A stretch of DNA of 64,000 nucleotides, from contig JAURVB010013801.1 in the NCBI GenBank assembly GCA_033002965.1, positions 1 through 64,000 of the forward strand, read 5' to 3'. Position 1 is the first letter of the stretch, and every line of letters begins with the position of its first letter. The notes beneath the pieces were generated by a model. It ran no database searches, was not told the DNA's origin, and saw nothing but the letters and a program-made list of their open reading frames with translations. The stretch is from Piper betle (Eukaryota; Streptophyta; Magnoliopsida; Piperales; Piperaceae). The position numbers were made by a program, and so were the translations under genes. Shown here piece after piece: positions 48,195 to 60,569 of the stretch.

Positions 48195-49950
48195 TCGTTT
48201 GTTTGGTGGAGCCTCTTAATTGCTACTACCTGCTCCGTTGGTAGCTCTGCTTTGTAAACGTTGCCGAAACCTCCTCTGCCCGTCGAGTACTTGCTGTTGA
48301 AGTTTTCGGTGGCTTTAACTATTTCTTGATAGTCTAGCTCGATGCCACTTGTCCATATTTTGAAACAGATTGCTATCTGTTGATGTTGGTTCTGATGATG
48401 TTGTCTTGTTCATGTGATGGCGTAGGTAGAGTCCACCACCAGCTATTAGGAGTAGGAGGAGTGAGCCTGCAATGGCCAAAATGTGATGGTTTGGTTCTGT
48501 TGTTGGATTTTTTATCTTTTTCTGGAGTTGGGACTGGGGTTCTTGCATTGTGAAAGGGGGATCTTGTTGATTGCCGCAAAGGCCTTTGTTCCCCGCGATT
48601 GAAGCCGGGGTAATGGATACAATGTTGGGCGGAGGCCCTTCCTAATTATTGTATGATAAATCGATCGAGGGGCGACTCTGCAACTGCTCAAAAGAATTTG
48701 GAATGGTGCCGGTAAGAAGGTTGTGAGAGAGGTCTAGGATTTCCTGCTTGCTCAGCTTCCCCAGCTGAGAAGGTATGTCTCCTGACAAAGAGTTTCTGCT
48801 TAAGTCTAGCTGAATCTGGAGGAACACGAAGTTGCCAATCTGATAAAGGATTGATCCATTCAGAGCATTTCTGCTGAGGTTTAAGGCTAGAAGTGCGGAG
48901 CAACCTCCTATTTCAGTTGGAATGTGTCTACTCAATGCGTTTGATGAAATGTAGAGAATTTGTAACTTAGACTACTTACCAAGCTCCGGGGATATTTCAC
49001 CTGTAATGTTGTTCCCACTCAAATTCAAGATGAGTAAAGAAGTCAGATTACCAAGTTCCTTGGGAGTCTGCCCTGTTAATTCGTTTGATGAAAGGCAAAG
49101 CTCCTGCAGTTTGGTTAACCTCCCTAGGTCCGACGGTAAGTTCCCAGTGTTTCTGTTCCCCGACATTTACAGCTTTGTCAAATTGGAAGATTTCCCCCAG
49201 TGTAGCAAGATTTCAGCATCCAAGTTGTTACTGAGATCTATGTATCCGAGGTACGGGTAAACATCAAAGGCCTCTGAAATATTTCCTGTAAGCTTGTTTC
49301 TCTCTGGCCGAACCCTAGTCAAGGTAGTACAGTTTTTCAAGCTCCTGGTTATTGAACCTGTGAACTCATTGTTATACGTAGATATATAGGTAAGGTTTCA
49401 ACCTTCACAGATTCTCTGTGGTAACGAGCCTGTTAGATTGTTGTCACCCCCTTAAACACAGTCAGGTATATGAGATTTGACATTTCTGGGGATATCGTTC
49501 CATACAACTTATTCTGAAAAAGACGAAGATCGACGAGGCTCCTTAATTTCCCAAATGTGGCAAGGATTGAACCATTGAGATTGTTCTCCTGCAAGCTCAT
49601 TTCTGCTAGATTTGCAAGATTTCCTAGCTGTGGAGGAATTAAACCTGAAAGATTATTCCTGAACAAGTACAAAATAGTAAGCTGTGTCATCATTCCTTGG
49701 GAGGATGGGATGAAACCAGACAATTGATTGTTGGAGAGGTCTAAACTATCCATGTTTACTAAATTTCCAAATTCATGAGGGATAGGACCTGACAAATGGT
49801 TGTCATAAAGGTACATCGGAGTAAGCTTTGCCATGTTACCAATGCTGGAGGGGTAATGGACCGGCCACCTGATTCCCATACAAAACTTGGAATATTACAT
49901 TAACACAGTCCCCTATGCTTGAAGGAATTTGGTCACTGTGACTGTTTGTA

Positions 49951-52114
49951 TCGGTAGATTAGATTATTTATAATGAATGATTTATTTTAGAAAAATAAAT
50001 GCATACTCGCACAGCTGAAAAAAATTAGGGCTTTCAAGACAAAATTGGTATCCAGAGTTTAGAGTTGGAAGGAGCTTTGGCTTACAGGATATTTTGGATG
50101 GCGGTTACTAAGGAAGAACTCACGAAGAGATTTGAGTTTAGGTGGAGTCATCGGAGGTGTCACTCGATGTTGAAGTTGACAGTTGCGACTTAGGTGGAGC
50201 TGTATTTTGCACGGGTTTGGTGCGAGGTTGAGAGGATTTTCTCAAGAAATTGCCGTTCCTATGGAGTTGCGGGAACATACCGGTTTGGTACGGGATTAAC
50301 CTTTATGGCTTTGTTGATTTGGTGCGAGGGGAACATTTGTACCTGTTTGATGCGGGGTTGTCTTCAACACTAGTTCGAGAATATAGAGCATATTCTTTCA
50401 CTAAGGTGGAGATTGTACATGTTGATTTTGATAGAGCATGAAGAGAGGTTCAAATGATGGTAGAAAACAAAGGAGCTCATTAATAAGCATTTTGATGTTC
50501 AAGGAGAAACATCCAGTTATTGGACTCTTTATTTCAGGTTGAGCATGGGATGCTTATATCCCTTCATCTATTTATATATATCCTTCCATATTCTGGATTT
50601 TAATCTCATTCTTAATCTAAGAGAGTTTAGGAGGTCCAGAGGAGGAGTTAAGCCCCTTTTTAGAGGAGAGGCCAGTTTTGGTCTTGGTTGATGGTCGAGT
50701 TGTCTAAGTTGGAGCGTGGAGAAGGGTCTTTGGAAAAGTATTGGAAATGCAAGTCTTGTGTGATTCCAAAGTGACATTAGATCTCATCTATAGTTTGGAG
50801 AGAGTGAGAGGTTGAAAGACTTTGTAATACTTTTAATTTTTTTCATCACAGTGAAAATTACTCCGGGATAGTGCTGTATTTGTCGTCCATATTATTTTCT
50901 CTGTGTCTCTATTTTATTCCTTCACTATTTTCATTCTGCCGGCTTGGGAAGGGCCATATCCCCAACATAAATAATAATGTATATGACATTAAAAAAAAAC
51001 CTCAAATCGATATAGAATACATCTAATCTACATTAAAAATCGTTCACCCTAGCTATTTTGGAAATAAATATGAAAAAATTTTAATAGTGCAAAAATCTTT
51101 TTTAGTAATAACATCCCACCGTGTGTGTATATATATATTATATATCTTCTATGACTTAATTTACCTCAAATAAAATAAAATACAAGATTTTACGTTCCCT
51201 CCCCTTTCCCTCTCCCTTTTGCCACTCCTCCGTCTCGTGGCTCTGTCCATCGTGGGGTTTATGATGCCAAGTGAGTCGTGGGCCTTTCTTCTAAAAACCA
51301 AGCCCAATTTCTGCCCTTGCCACCTAATTTAAAGGGCATGAATCGGGCCCACATATGTAGTATTACTTCGACTTTTATTAATAAAAAAATTAAAATGATT
51401 TTCTGAGAAGATAAAAAATTCAATTAATCAAAATATAATAAAATAAAGAATATTTAAAATTATTATAATCTATTACCTTAATTGAAAGAAAATTAAAAAT
51501 AATTTTTTGATGAAAAATAAAATATTCAACTTATTAGAATATAATAAAATAAAAAAATAAATCTTAATAGTTTCGTCTATCTCTTTAATTAAAACCTAGG
51601 AGTCTATTTTTATGATATTACACTATTGTATTTATAATCCATCCTATGCTATTATTCAATGAAGATCATCTATTAAAGTTGACTCTTTCTTGCTACACAT
51701 AAAATATAGTCCTACCTAATACACGCACACACACCCGAGCACTAGAGCTGCCTTCCTTAAAATGACCAGTAATGAATTGTCGGTTAGAAAGAAAAAAAGT
51801 GTAGAATTGTTAAATATAAACCGCCCTGCGTGCGTTAAAATAAATAAATACATAAATGATAATGATAATAATAATAAAACAAAAAAAACTACTGTGCCTG
51901 CTTCGGCGAGCTTTCTTGGAATGTCCCCTCCGAGCTTATTTTCTCAATTCAAAGTATTGAAATTTGTTGCACGAATTCTACCTTTGAAAGGTGAGAGCAG
52001 AATTAAGACAGCTTCTGTACCAAATTAAGCCCCATTAAAGGCTGGATTGCCCATCTCATAGATTAATGCACCACAACTTAAAGTGACTAGAGAGAAATCT
52101 GTTCTGTTTTGAAG
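49951..52114. other. Spacer between kinase B and peptide gene A3
   Basis: Parallels 16107-18955 without the hAT element, and supplies its empty site near 50946-50975. No gene is recognised. Confidence 0.55.
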
Positions 52115-52519
52115 ATGGCAAAGTCATTCTTGCTGCTTGTCTTGCTAATTTATGCTGTCAGCTTCTCCCCTTCTGAAGGTAAAAACATGGCTGCAACCAC
52201 TACTTTATGCATATCAAACAAGAGACTCAATACTTTCTCACCATGCAGGATTAAGAAGCACGCAGATGGTTCCCAGAACAACAAACGAAGCTGCAGCCTA
52301 TTCGGCGGTGAGTATTATTGAAATTTCTTCTGATTACGAGAGTATTAAGGTTGGGCACATCATATTTTTGCTACATCTATGGAAGCTTAAAATTATGTGC
52401 GAAAGTTTTCTGGTACAGTCTGCCAAGAGATGGCTGATTGAGGTGGAGAGACCCTTGACGTCAGACTATGATCCTCCCCGTCGGAACCTCCTAGTGGAGG
52501 GACACCACCAGGTTTGTGA
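52115..52519 (+). pseudogene. Secreted DY-peptide gene, copy A3 (frameshifted in the peptide)
   Basis: Exons by alignment with A2: 52115-52178, 52249-52307 and 52419-52519. The signal peptide MAKSFLLLVLLIYAVSFS, exon 2 (LRSTQMVPRTT) and the start of exon 3 are intact up to TSDYDPPRRN. A C is then missing near 52488 (aacctcc for aaccctcc). The frame shifts inside the candidate mature peptide and runs on to 52616, replacing PPSGGTPPGF with LLVEGHHQVCEP and more. Either a pseudogene or a changed C terminus. It keeps the DY motif but loses the conserved tail. Confidence 0.62.
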
Positions 52520-52659
52520 ACCTATAACAAATACAGTGTCTCATGACCAACTACAACTGCCTACAAATTCAATAACATTTTATTGCCAGGAACCTAGCGA
52601 CATTCCCTTTTCTTAGTTTTCTCCTTTATATTGGGTGTATCATTTTATTTTTGTGGGGG

Positions 52660-53171
52660 TGTTAGGGTCCTCATCATACGATGAATATGAGAATACATGC
52701 AACTACATGGAGGATTGTAAAGACATGGATTTATTTGAAGAGGTACGAGGGATTCGAAAAAAATGATTGAAGATGATGAATATTTAGTGTTGTGGCTCTT
52801 CGTATCTACGAGCTGGTTTTCGTTGTCTATAAATATGTAGTTGTATTGTGAGTAAAATAGAGTAGAGTTGAATTGAAGAGAGTACACAAGTAAGAGTGTG
52901 TGAAGTTGTGATGTATTTCTAATTGGAGTGTGTTCGTTTTAGAGATGGGTGTTAAGAGATTGTGAGTTGTTTCCAATTAGAGAGTGTGAGGATTTCACAA
53001 TTGAGTGATTGTGTACTTATCAATTGAGTAATAATTGATGATTTGTGATTTTTAGTATATTTTGAGATTACCAAATTATTGTGTATTTTATTGAATATTG
53101 TTAAGTACTTGTTAAGGCATATCAAGAAGTGCAGGGATTTCTTTTTCTTTTTGGGTGTTAAAAACCCAACA
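52660..53171. mobile_element. Solo LTR, 0.51 kb
   Basis: Begins TGTTAGGGTCC and ends AAAAACCCAACA, matching TG...CA ends with a short inverted repeat. The insertion is precise relative to the paralogous sequence near 19495, which reads straight across. Flanks ggggg and gggtg would be an imperfect 5-base duplication. No coding content. Confidence 0.6.
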
Positions 53172-54253
53172 GGGTGATCGTGGGTCATGAGGCTGCTTAA
53201 TGTAATTGTGAATAAAAAGGGGGAATGTGTGTGTGCGCGCGAATATATAATGTAGGGGGATGTGTGATCCCTCGTATTATACGATCGTTTACAAGTCCAA
53301 TTGGATGAAAGAGAGAATTTTGTCCAATTTGAAAAAAATAATTACTATGTGATCTAAACGGGTAATATACACTAATTTATACTAAGCAATCTGCCATTAT
53401 AGTGGCTTATGTGCGTTAACATATTGCATCATTGCACTCTTATGCACACCGGCCTTAAAAGGTTTGTACGGGACAAGTATTTCACAAAGTCGTTCCCTGT
53501 TTAGAAAATTTATCCTAAAACTTCAACAAAATCCTGGAGGGTCCTCTCCTTTATTTACTGTTACTTTCTAAAGGATATGTATTTACTCTTTAGTAAGTAA
53601 ATCTAATATCTTCACCAAAACCACCCATGATCGTCTAAAAGATGATGAACGATATGTATGGAGAAACACAAATGTAGGTGAATCCGTGATAAGTTAGTAC
53701 ATTACATGGCCCTTCCACTTATTAAGAAAACTTAATTGGAATGAGAAACTTCTTAACTTCTAAAATAAATCAATTGAGTTTCCATCTTATCTTTGTAACA
53801 AATAGTATTGTGTTTGTATCAGATGCTCGCCTTTGGTCGATAGTGTAAATTAATTCAAGATAGCAATTTATTTTTATTTAATTCAATTCTCACCCTCTTT
53901 GAAATTGACAAAAAATCTATTATGCATATGAAGAAATTTGGTGACAAACTTAAAGTTTCAATGATTAAACTTTTTTGTCACTTATGATATATTCTTTTTC
54001 TTATCCAAACCTAAAATTATTAAATTTTTCTTCTTCTTCTTTATCATCCACTTGTTCCAAAATTAAGGTCGGAATTATGGATCCTTGCCTTTTTACTTCA
54101 TTTGGTCAGAGACCATATCAGTACTTAATTTTAGGCACTAAAATAATTAAATTGAAAAAAAACCACCATAGTCAGGGGAGCATCCAACAAGGCAGACTAT
54201 AAATCAACTTGAGTCTTGGATGCCGACTTTGTACTTTGAACTCAGGCTTGACC
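53172..54253. other. Mosaic spacer after A3
   Basis: 53175-53640 parallels 19499-19978 of the A1 flank. 53680-54245 parallels 29125-29690 of the A2 flank. No gene is recognised. Confidence 0.6.
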
Positions 54254-55706
54254 AGGGGTGGGCATGGACGTCCGAATGTCCATGTCCGACCAACATCCGA
54301 AGCATGTCTGACTGAATATGACCGACCGAATTTAATCAAATTAAAATAAACTAAACACGGATATTTTTTTGTCCGACCAAATGGCCGACCGAATGTTCGA
54401 TATTTTATATCAATAAAATAATACATTTAACATTTTTAATGATAATATTATATTTTATGAAAATTACAAAACATAATATACAATAAAATTATGGTTGCTA
54501 GTTACACATTTTTTTTCTTTTCATAAATTCAAAGACAATCTCTTGTAATTGTTCTCCTACAAACCATCACAAATTGTAGTTTGCAAATTACTAACTCACC
54601 TTCTAAATCCTTCATGTTTCACAATTAAAAGTGAATACTTATGTAAGATAATTGTTTCGGTCAACTCTAATCTTCTCCTTCCTTAATCAAATTTTCAAAC
54701 TTTTATTTTATTTTCTCCATCTTTTTTCACTCCCATCTTGAAAATTTATTGTCCAATATCACCACTTATATTTTTATCCTCTTTATTTTAAAATTATGAC
54801 ATTTCCCTTCAACATGCCTCTATAATAATCAGTTCCATAGTTTCTTGCTCCCTCAAATTTCTTTTCTCATTAATGACAAATAACAGATATTCAATTTTTT
54901 AATATTTTCTATCAAAATAGGCACATACATCGGATGTCATTTTCCTCTTTTTTGATAATAAACCATCTATAAATTCTACTTTTAGCAATTAATTTTTGTT
55001 TATCTTTTCGACCTCCACTTTGCTCATTTACATTTAGTAAAAAATATATATGATCCATCTCTCAACAAAATATATCAATTTGTATTTAATACTTATTCCC
55101 TCCAAGATGCAAGCTTCCTTCACCAAATAATTACACAAATTTTTATAATTCAAACACTACCCAGTTTTGTCGTTATAATTTTTTTGCATTATATTTAATT
55201 ATAAATAATAATTAACTTAATAATTATTAACCTTATAAGTATTTTTAAAATATAAAATAATCAACATGGCGGCAAAGAGCGGTGAGTCTGGCGGAGTCAA
55301 AGGGCGGCGGTCCGGCAGAGGCAGGTGGTGGCAAAGGCAGGCGGCAAAGGCAGGGCAGTGGAGGCAAGCGGCGGCGGAGTCAAGGTGGTGACGGAGGTCG
55401 GGGTAGGGCGGCGACAAGAGGAAAGGGGAGGGCAGGGAGGGCGGGAGGAGGGCAGAGGAGGGCGGCGGAGGTCGGGGAGGACAGCGGAGGGCGGCGACAG
55501 AAGGCCGCAAGGAGTGTGGGGGAGGGCGGCGAAAGAGGACTGCGGGGGAGGGCGGCGGCTGACGATCGACCGGATTATGTTGATAAATAGGGTTAGGGTT
55601 AGTAATTAGGGGTATAATTTCAGACTGTCCACGGACGTTGTCAGGGCCTGACAGACAAGTCGGACATTAACTCGGTTAGACAAGTTTTGTTCGACAAAAT
55701 TTCGGT
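54254..55706 (-). mobile_element. hAT-type element with GC-rich core, one end truncated
   Basis: Starts caggggtgggcatggacgtc, the inverted form of the right end of the element at 57974-59595, and carries the same interior in opposite orientation, including a GC-rich block at 55265-55570. It stops at aaaatttcgg, about 60 bases short of a terminus, where paralogous spacer resumes. Frames in the GC-rich block are Gly/Arg-rich and probably not genes. Confidence 0.65.
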
Positions 55707-55751
55707 CTAACTCTAAGAAAGTGTAACCACCAAATGCTACCATCACCGACT

Positions 55752-55761
<10 letters not shown>

Positions 55762-55786
<25 letters not shown>
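55762..55786. repeat. (TG)n microsatellite
   Basis: About 25 bases of gt repeats followed by cgcgcgcgtgtgtg. In unit 1 this is the site where the two foldback elements at 29829-32728 lie. Confidence 0.85.
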
Positions 55787-56371
55787 CGCGCGCGTGTGTG
55801 TGGTCAGGTTTGATTATCATTGTGAATGTGCATTAATTAGATTCTATTAGGCAAGTATCAAGTAAAAGTCTTCAATGTAGAAATAAATCAAGTTAAACTT
55901 TATAATTTCCATATATAATGCAATATAAATAAGGTTAACGTATTCCTTATAATATTATGTAGTTAATGTGTAATTTTTAACTTCATTAGATGTAACATCT
56001 ATATATGTTTATGATATGAGAATGTCATGGCCACAAAATTTATTCCATAACAAAACCATTGTGATACATTACGTAGTTAAACCACGAAAATATATTTAAA
56101 AGTAAAATTATTTGATTTTTATGCTTTCTTGTTGGCGGGAAATCTACTCCAGCTTGTTTTTCTTTTTACCCTTGTCATTAATATTTAGGCCTGCATTGCT
56201 ATGTTCATTTTATTTAGGGTTGCGAGTGGTCAGCTGATTTACTATTTTACTGATCATTTTAAATTAAATTAAAATAAATAATTAACTCTTTTACTATTTA
56301 GTAAATTTAATCATATAATTTTTATTTTAATGGTAAAAGCTTTTACTGCTACTATTTTATCGACTTATCGC

Positions 56372-57428
56372 TAGGGTTGCTAATTAAGCGAGCCAGCTCG
56401 TAAGCATTTAGCGTTCGGCTCGGCTGGACTCGACTCGAAACTCGACATTTAAATGCTCGACTCGAACTCGACTCGAACTCGAATCTTACGAGCCGAGCTT
56501 GAGCAACGTCGTGCTTCGGACGTTGACTCGACTCGGTTGTAACTCCAACTCAACTCGATAATATAATATAATAATATAGTCTTTATATTATATTATATAT
56601 ATATATATATGAAATATAATAACAAAGAAGTAAGATAATGGTAAGTATTCACCTTGATGACTTCAAGGTTGTGGGTTTAAACCATGTTAAAAAATGAGGT
56701 CAAAAAATGAAAAATGAGGTCAATGTGGTTTAAACCCACAACCTTTAAGTCATTAATGTGAATAATTACTATCTCAACTATTTGCTTCTTTGTTATTATA
56801 TTGTATATATATATATATAATATAATTTAATATAAAGACTATATTATTATATTATCAGAGTCGAGTTCGAATTATAACCGAGTCTCAAGCTTGGCTTCAT
56901 TTTTAAGTGAGGTACTTTTGACTTTCAAAAACAAATGAGGCCAACGTGAATCTTACCATCTCAACTATCTTGCTTCTTTGTTATTATATTGCATACATAT
57001 AATATAATATAATTTAATGTAAAGACCATATTATTATATTATTTTATCGAGTCGAGTTCGAGTCGAGTTGAGTTGAACATGACCTTGCTCAAGCTCGGCT
57101 CGTAAGATTCGAGTACGAGTCGAGAATTTAAATGTCGAGTTTCGAGCCGAGTCAAGCCGAGCCGAACGGTAAATGCCACGAGCTGGCTCGCTCAATTAGC
57201 AACCTTACTAACGAACGAGCTGAGCAAACGAGCTCACAAAAATTAAACAGTTTAAGTAGTTCTGAGTTCGAGTCGAGCTACGTACATATAAAAGATATTC
57301 GAGTTGAACTCGAGCATGTATGTCCAAAACTCGTTTGATCTCGAGTCGAGTTCAAACGAGTTTTGAACTATTCGAGCCGAGTTTGAACACATGTTGAGCT
57401 CAGCTCGCTCGCTCAATTAGCACCCCTA
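56372..57428. mobile_element. Composite hAT-type MITE with internal inverted copy
   Basis: Outer ends tagggttgctaattaagcg and ttagcaccccta, with the 8-base duplication cttatcgc at 56364-56371 and 57429-57436. The paralogous site near 33318-33335 is empty. Inside, 56555-56690 and 56722-56860 are complementary arms with a loop of about 30 bases. A further reversed copy ends at about 57206 in ttagcaacctta, an inner terminus of the same family. It is therefore several family copies joined or nested in opposite orientations. Confidence 0.8.
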
Positions 57429-57973
57429 CTTATCGCTTTATTAAAAATAATTCTTATTTATTTTTGGGGTTAAAACTTAGCGTTATTTACCTATATAATA
57501 AAATATTATTATTAATATGTTTAATTAAAATTTTATATTATTATATCTTTTAAAAGATTTGTTTAATGCAAATATATAATACAAATGATACCAAATTTGC
57601 TACTTTTGACTTGAGTTTTATGTTTCCAAAAAATTATGCGCTCAAATTTAGATTTATCAACAGTTAATTTTTTACTGACAGTTAAAATAGCTTGAAGTTG
57701 TTAAGTACACAATAAAAAACGAGATAAATGATACGATAATAATAAAAGATCAAGAAAATGTTAAATGATGGCGATAGATTTGCCATCATGTGATAAAACA
57801 AACTTATTGTAGCACTTGATTGATTCTCATAAATTGTCTAAATTGATGGTGTTTAAAAAATAATTATAATAATTAAGTTAATTTCCTCTAATTTACGTGA
57901 TTTACATAAATCAGGTAAATGTCTGCCGCAGCACTAATAATAGTAAATGCGTTCAATAACACCAATTCAGACC

Positions 57974-59595
57974 TAGGGGTGGGAATCGGTCGGACGGACG
58001 TCGGACAATTTATTGTCCGCGTTTGTCCGAAATTTTATCGGACAAAACTTGTCCGACCGAGTTAATGTCCGACTTGTCCGTCGGGCCCGGACAATGTCCG
58101 TGGACGGTCCGAAATCAAAACTTAAACTTTTAAACCCTAACCAAGAAACACTGTTCATAGGGCGCCGCCGCCGCGCCGCCACCCTCCCTGCCCTCCGCCG
58201 CCCTCACCCACCCTCTCTGCTTGCCTCCGCCGAACCGCCACCGTCGCGACTGCACGCCTCTCCGCTCCGCCTGCCTCCGCCGGACCACCTCCGCTCCGCC
58301 TGCACGCCTCATCTGCCTCCGCCGCCTGCACGCCTCATCTGCCTCCGCCGCCGCCTCTTGCAGCCGCCCTCCCGCCCTCCGCCGCCCTCACCCACCCTCC
58401 CCTTGCCTCCGCCGAACCGCCACCGTCGCGACTGCACGCCTCTCCGCTCCGCCTGCCTCCGCCCAGACCGCCTCCGCTCCGCCTGGACGCCTCATCTGCC
58501 TCCGCCGCCTGCCTCCGCCGGACCGCCACCATCTGCTCGTGTCTCCGCCACCCTCTGCGCGTCGTGTGAAGATCCACTGCCGCCTCTTGCCGCTGCCCTC
58601 CCCTGCCCAGCTTGCACCGCTCCAGCCTCCGCCTGCCTCCGCCGGACCGCCACCCTAAACATCCGCCGCTGCCTGCCTCGTCTGCCCTGCCTCCGCCGCC
58701 GGACTGCCGTCGCGGCGCCGTCGGACTCCGTCGAACCGCCGCCCGTTGCCGCAGTGTATATATCACTTAATTTATCCTAAATTTAGTTTATTTTATATCT
58801 AGGATTAATTCTTATTATTTTATAAGGTTAGATTATTTATACTTGGATGATAATGTAAAAAAATTTATTCTAACAAATTTTGATAATTGTTGGTGAATAA
58901 CAAATTTCAAAGATTATTTTCTGACGAGGGATACAAAGATTGAAGGATGGTGAAATTTTTGTTAAGATTAATTTATAAAATCTGGCCTGTTCTTTTTTAT
59001 ACCAAATTTTAGCTTGTTTAAAGTCGTAGTTTTCGAATCTGCTTTTTCTTCGAAATATTTCGTTACTTGAGACGTTGGTGCTTATTAAAGAATGAAACTA
59101 GTGCACCTGATTAATTGTTCACTTACATTTGCATGAGAACAGTTGCTTTCTTGCAAAACAAACATCATATACTATTGGCGATATAATTGAAATTTTGAAT
59201 GTTTCTTCATTGGCTTTACTTGTCATCTTTTTATGTTATTTCACACAGGAGAGTGTTGGGTCTTAACTCTCAAAGTACTTATGGCTTATAATAAGAGTGA
59301 CTTTTATCCTATGTATGTCATTTTTTGTTATTTAAGATATTAAATATCAATTTTATGTATGAACTTAATTAATTTACTGTATATTACATTTTAAAATTTT
59401 TATAAACTATAATATTAGCCTTACAAATGTTAAAAATATTATATTATTGATGTAAAATATCGGTCATTCGGTCGGACAAAGAAATGTCCATGTTTGGTTT
59501 GTTTTAATTCGGTCGAATTTGGTCGGTCAAATTCGGTCGGACATACTTCGGACTTCGGACGGTCGGACCAATTAGGACGTCCGCGCCCACCCCTA
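57974..59595. mobile_element. hAT-type non-autonomous element with GC-rich core
   Basis: 1.62 kb. Ends TAGGGGTGGG and CCCACCCCTA, flanked by ttcagacc (57966-57973) and tacagacc (59596-59603), an 8-base duplication with one change. Sub-terminal DNA is rich in tcggac and gtccga words. The core at 58150-58740 is a degenerate run of cctccgcc-type repeats giving a 255-residue Arg/Pro/Leu-rich frame. No transposase motif. Confidence 0.8.
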
Positions 59596-59603
59596 TACAG
59601 ACC

Positions 59604-60055
59604 TATTACAGCCTACTCGTTTATTTAATCATCATTGACTTATTTAATAACTCTTCTTATTTTAGACATGTCCACGCTAGGAAAACCCAGGTGACCGTAC
59701 GGATAATGATCACTCGGGGCACACAAAGTAGCCTTTGTCTAACACCCATTTCACCGAACTGCGTGGTAGCTTGCACCAAGAAGTAAACAAGAACTGCGTA
59801 CCTTGATCCATGAATAATTCCACACCTGTATGAGACGACCGATGCATTCTTAAATGCAATTAGGTTTCCCAACCAGATGAGCACGAGCTGACTTTCCATT
59901 TTCAATTCATGCCAGAGATGCATCGCTTCAACTCCCGAAAGAAGATCATTATGCAAACTTTCACTTTGGGTAACTTGAGAGAGCTACAAAATGGCTTTCT
60001 CTGGTAGGATTTCAGATCCACACGTTGGGCAGAGTAAGATAAGCATTGCACAAAG
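59604..60055. other. Unit-2-specific insertion of unknown origin
   Basis: Together with 57743-57965 this DNA has no counterpart in unit 1, where about 33635 runs directly into taacatatttgcatg. A minus-strand frame at 59956-59657 (MHNDLLSGVEAMHLWHELKM, with LVLIWLGN and YAVLVYFLVQATTQ) looks protein-like but matches no family I know. It may be a gene fragment brought by a transposon. Confidence 0.35.
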
Positions 60056-60387
60056 TAACATATTTGCATGCTTGCCACCTTTCATTTCTTTCCTCTTGTT
60101 TAATATAGTCCCACGTCTAAAATGAATATAAGTTGGGTTTTGATAAATTCTAAGAGGCGGGTTGCCTGATTGTGTGAGTAGTCATTTTGGAATGAAGCCT
60201 TATACTTATTTTCACCACTCACCAAGCTCACTATTATAAGATAACAGTAATTATTAAGAACTTCGGTTTGGAGTGCACACCGGAAGCAGGGCAAAATAAA
60301 GAAAAAATGAAAAGGGGATAAAATGAAATAAAAGGCTCTTGATTCTACTTGCATCCCTGCGTCTCAAGTGGGCTTTCATAATAGTAC

Positions 60388-60394
60388 TTATAAG
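60388..60394 (+). promoter_or_regulatory. Possible TATA box of peptide gene B2
   Basis: ttataag in agtacttataagacaac, at the same place relative to the start codon as in gene B1. Confidence 0.35.
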
Positions 60395-60569
60395 ACAACA
60401 GCTTGGTCGCGGCATCCCAAGGCGGCCAAGGTTTATGAGCAGAAGTATGCTCGTGTCTTTTCTGGAAATTTTTCGGCACTGCTTTTCCGAAATTTGGTAA
60501 CAATTAGTTCTTTCTCGATCGACCATCCCCTTCTTATCTGAGGCAGAGTACGTCAATCTGAATCAAGCT

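Larger units (their letters stand above)
37619..49950 (-). pseudogene. LRR receptor-like kinase pseudogene, copy B, split by two LTR elements
   Basis: Duplicate of copy A. Minus-strand order: LRRs at 49915-48690, juxtamembrane and P-loop (GRGGFGNVYKAE) at 48360-48200, then the Tnt1-like element. An 85-base kinase island at 42927-42843 (DETSPSPTQQSSFDN) follows, then the non-autonomous LTR element. The rest of the kinase is at 38164-37817 and the last exon at 37700-37619. It shares three inactivating changes with copy A and has its own: a lost base in CSNP near 38128, a 10-base loss near 38095, and DFG changed to EFG (SEFGTA), which removes the metal-binding Asp. It keeps HRDVSRGN. The last part of the kinase is lost at the Copia junction. 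The LRR end stops at 49950, where DNA equivalent to 16107 begins. Confidence 0.85.
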
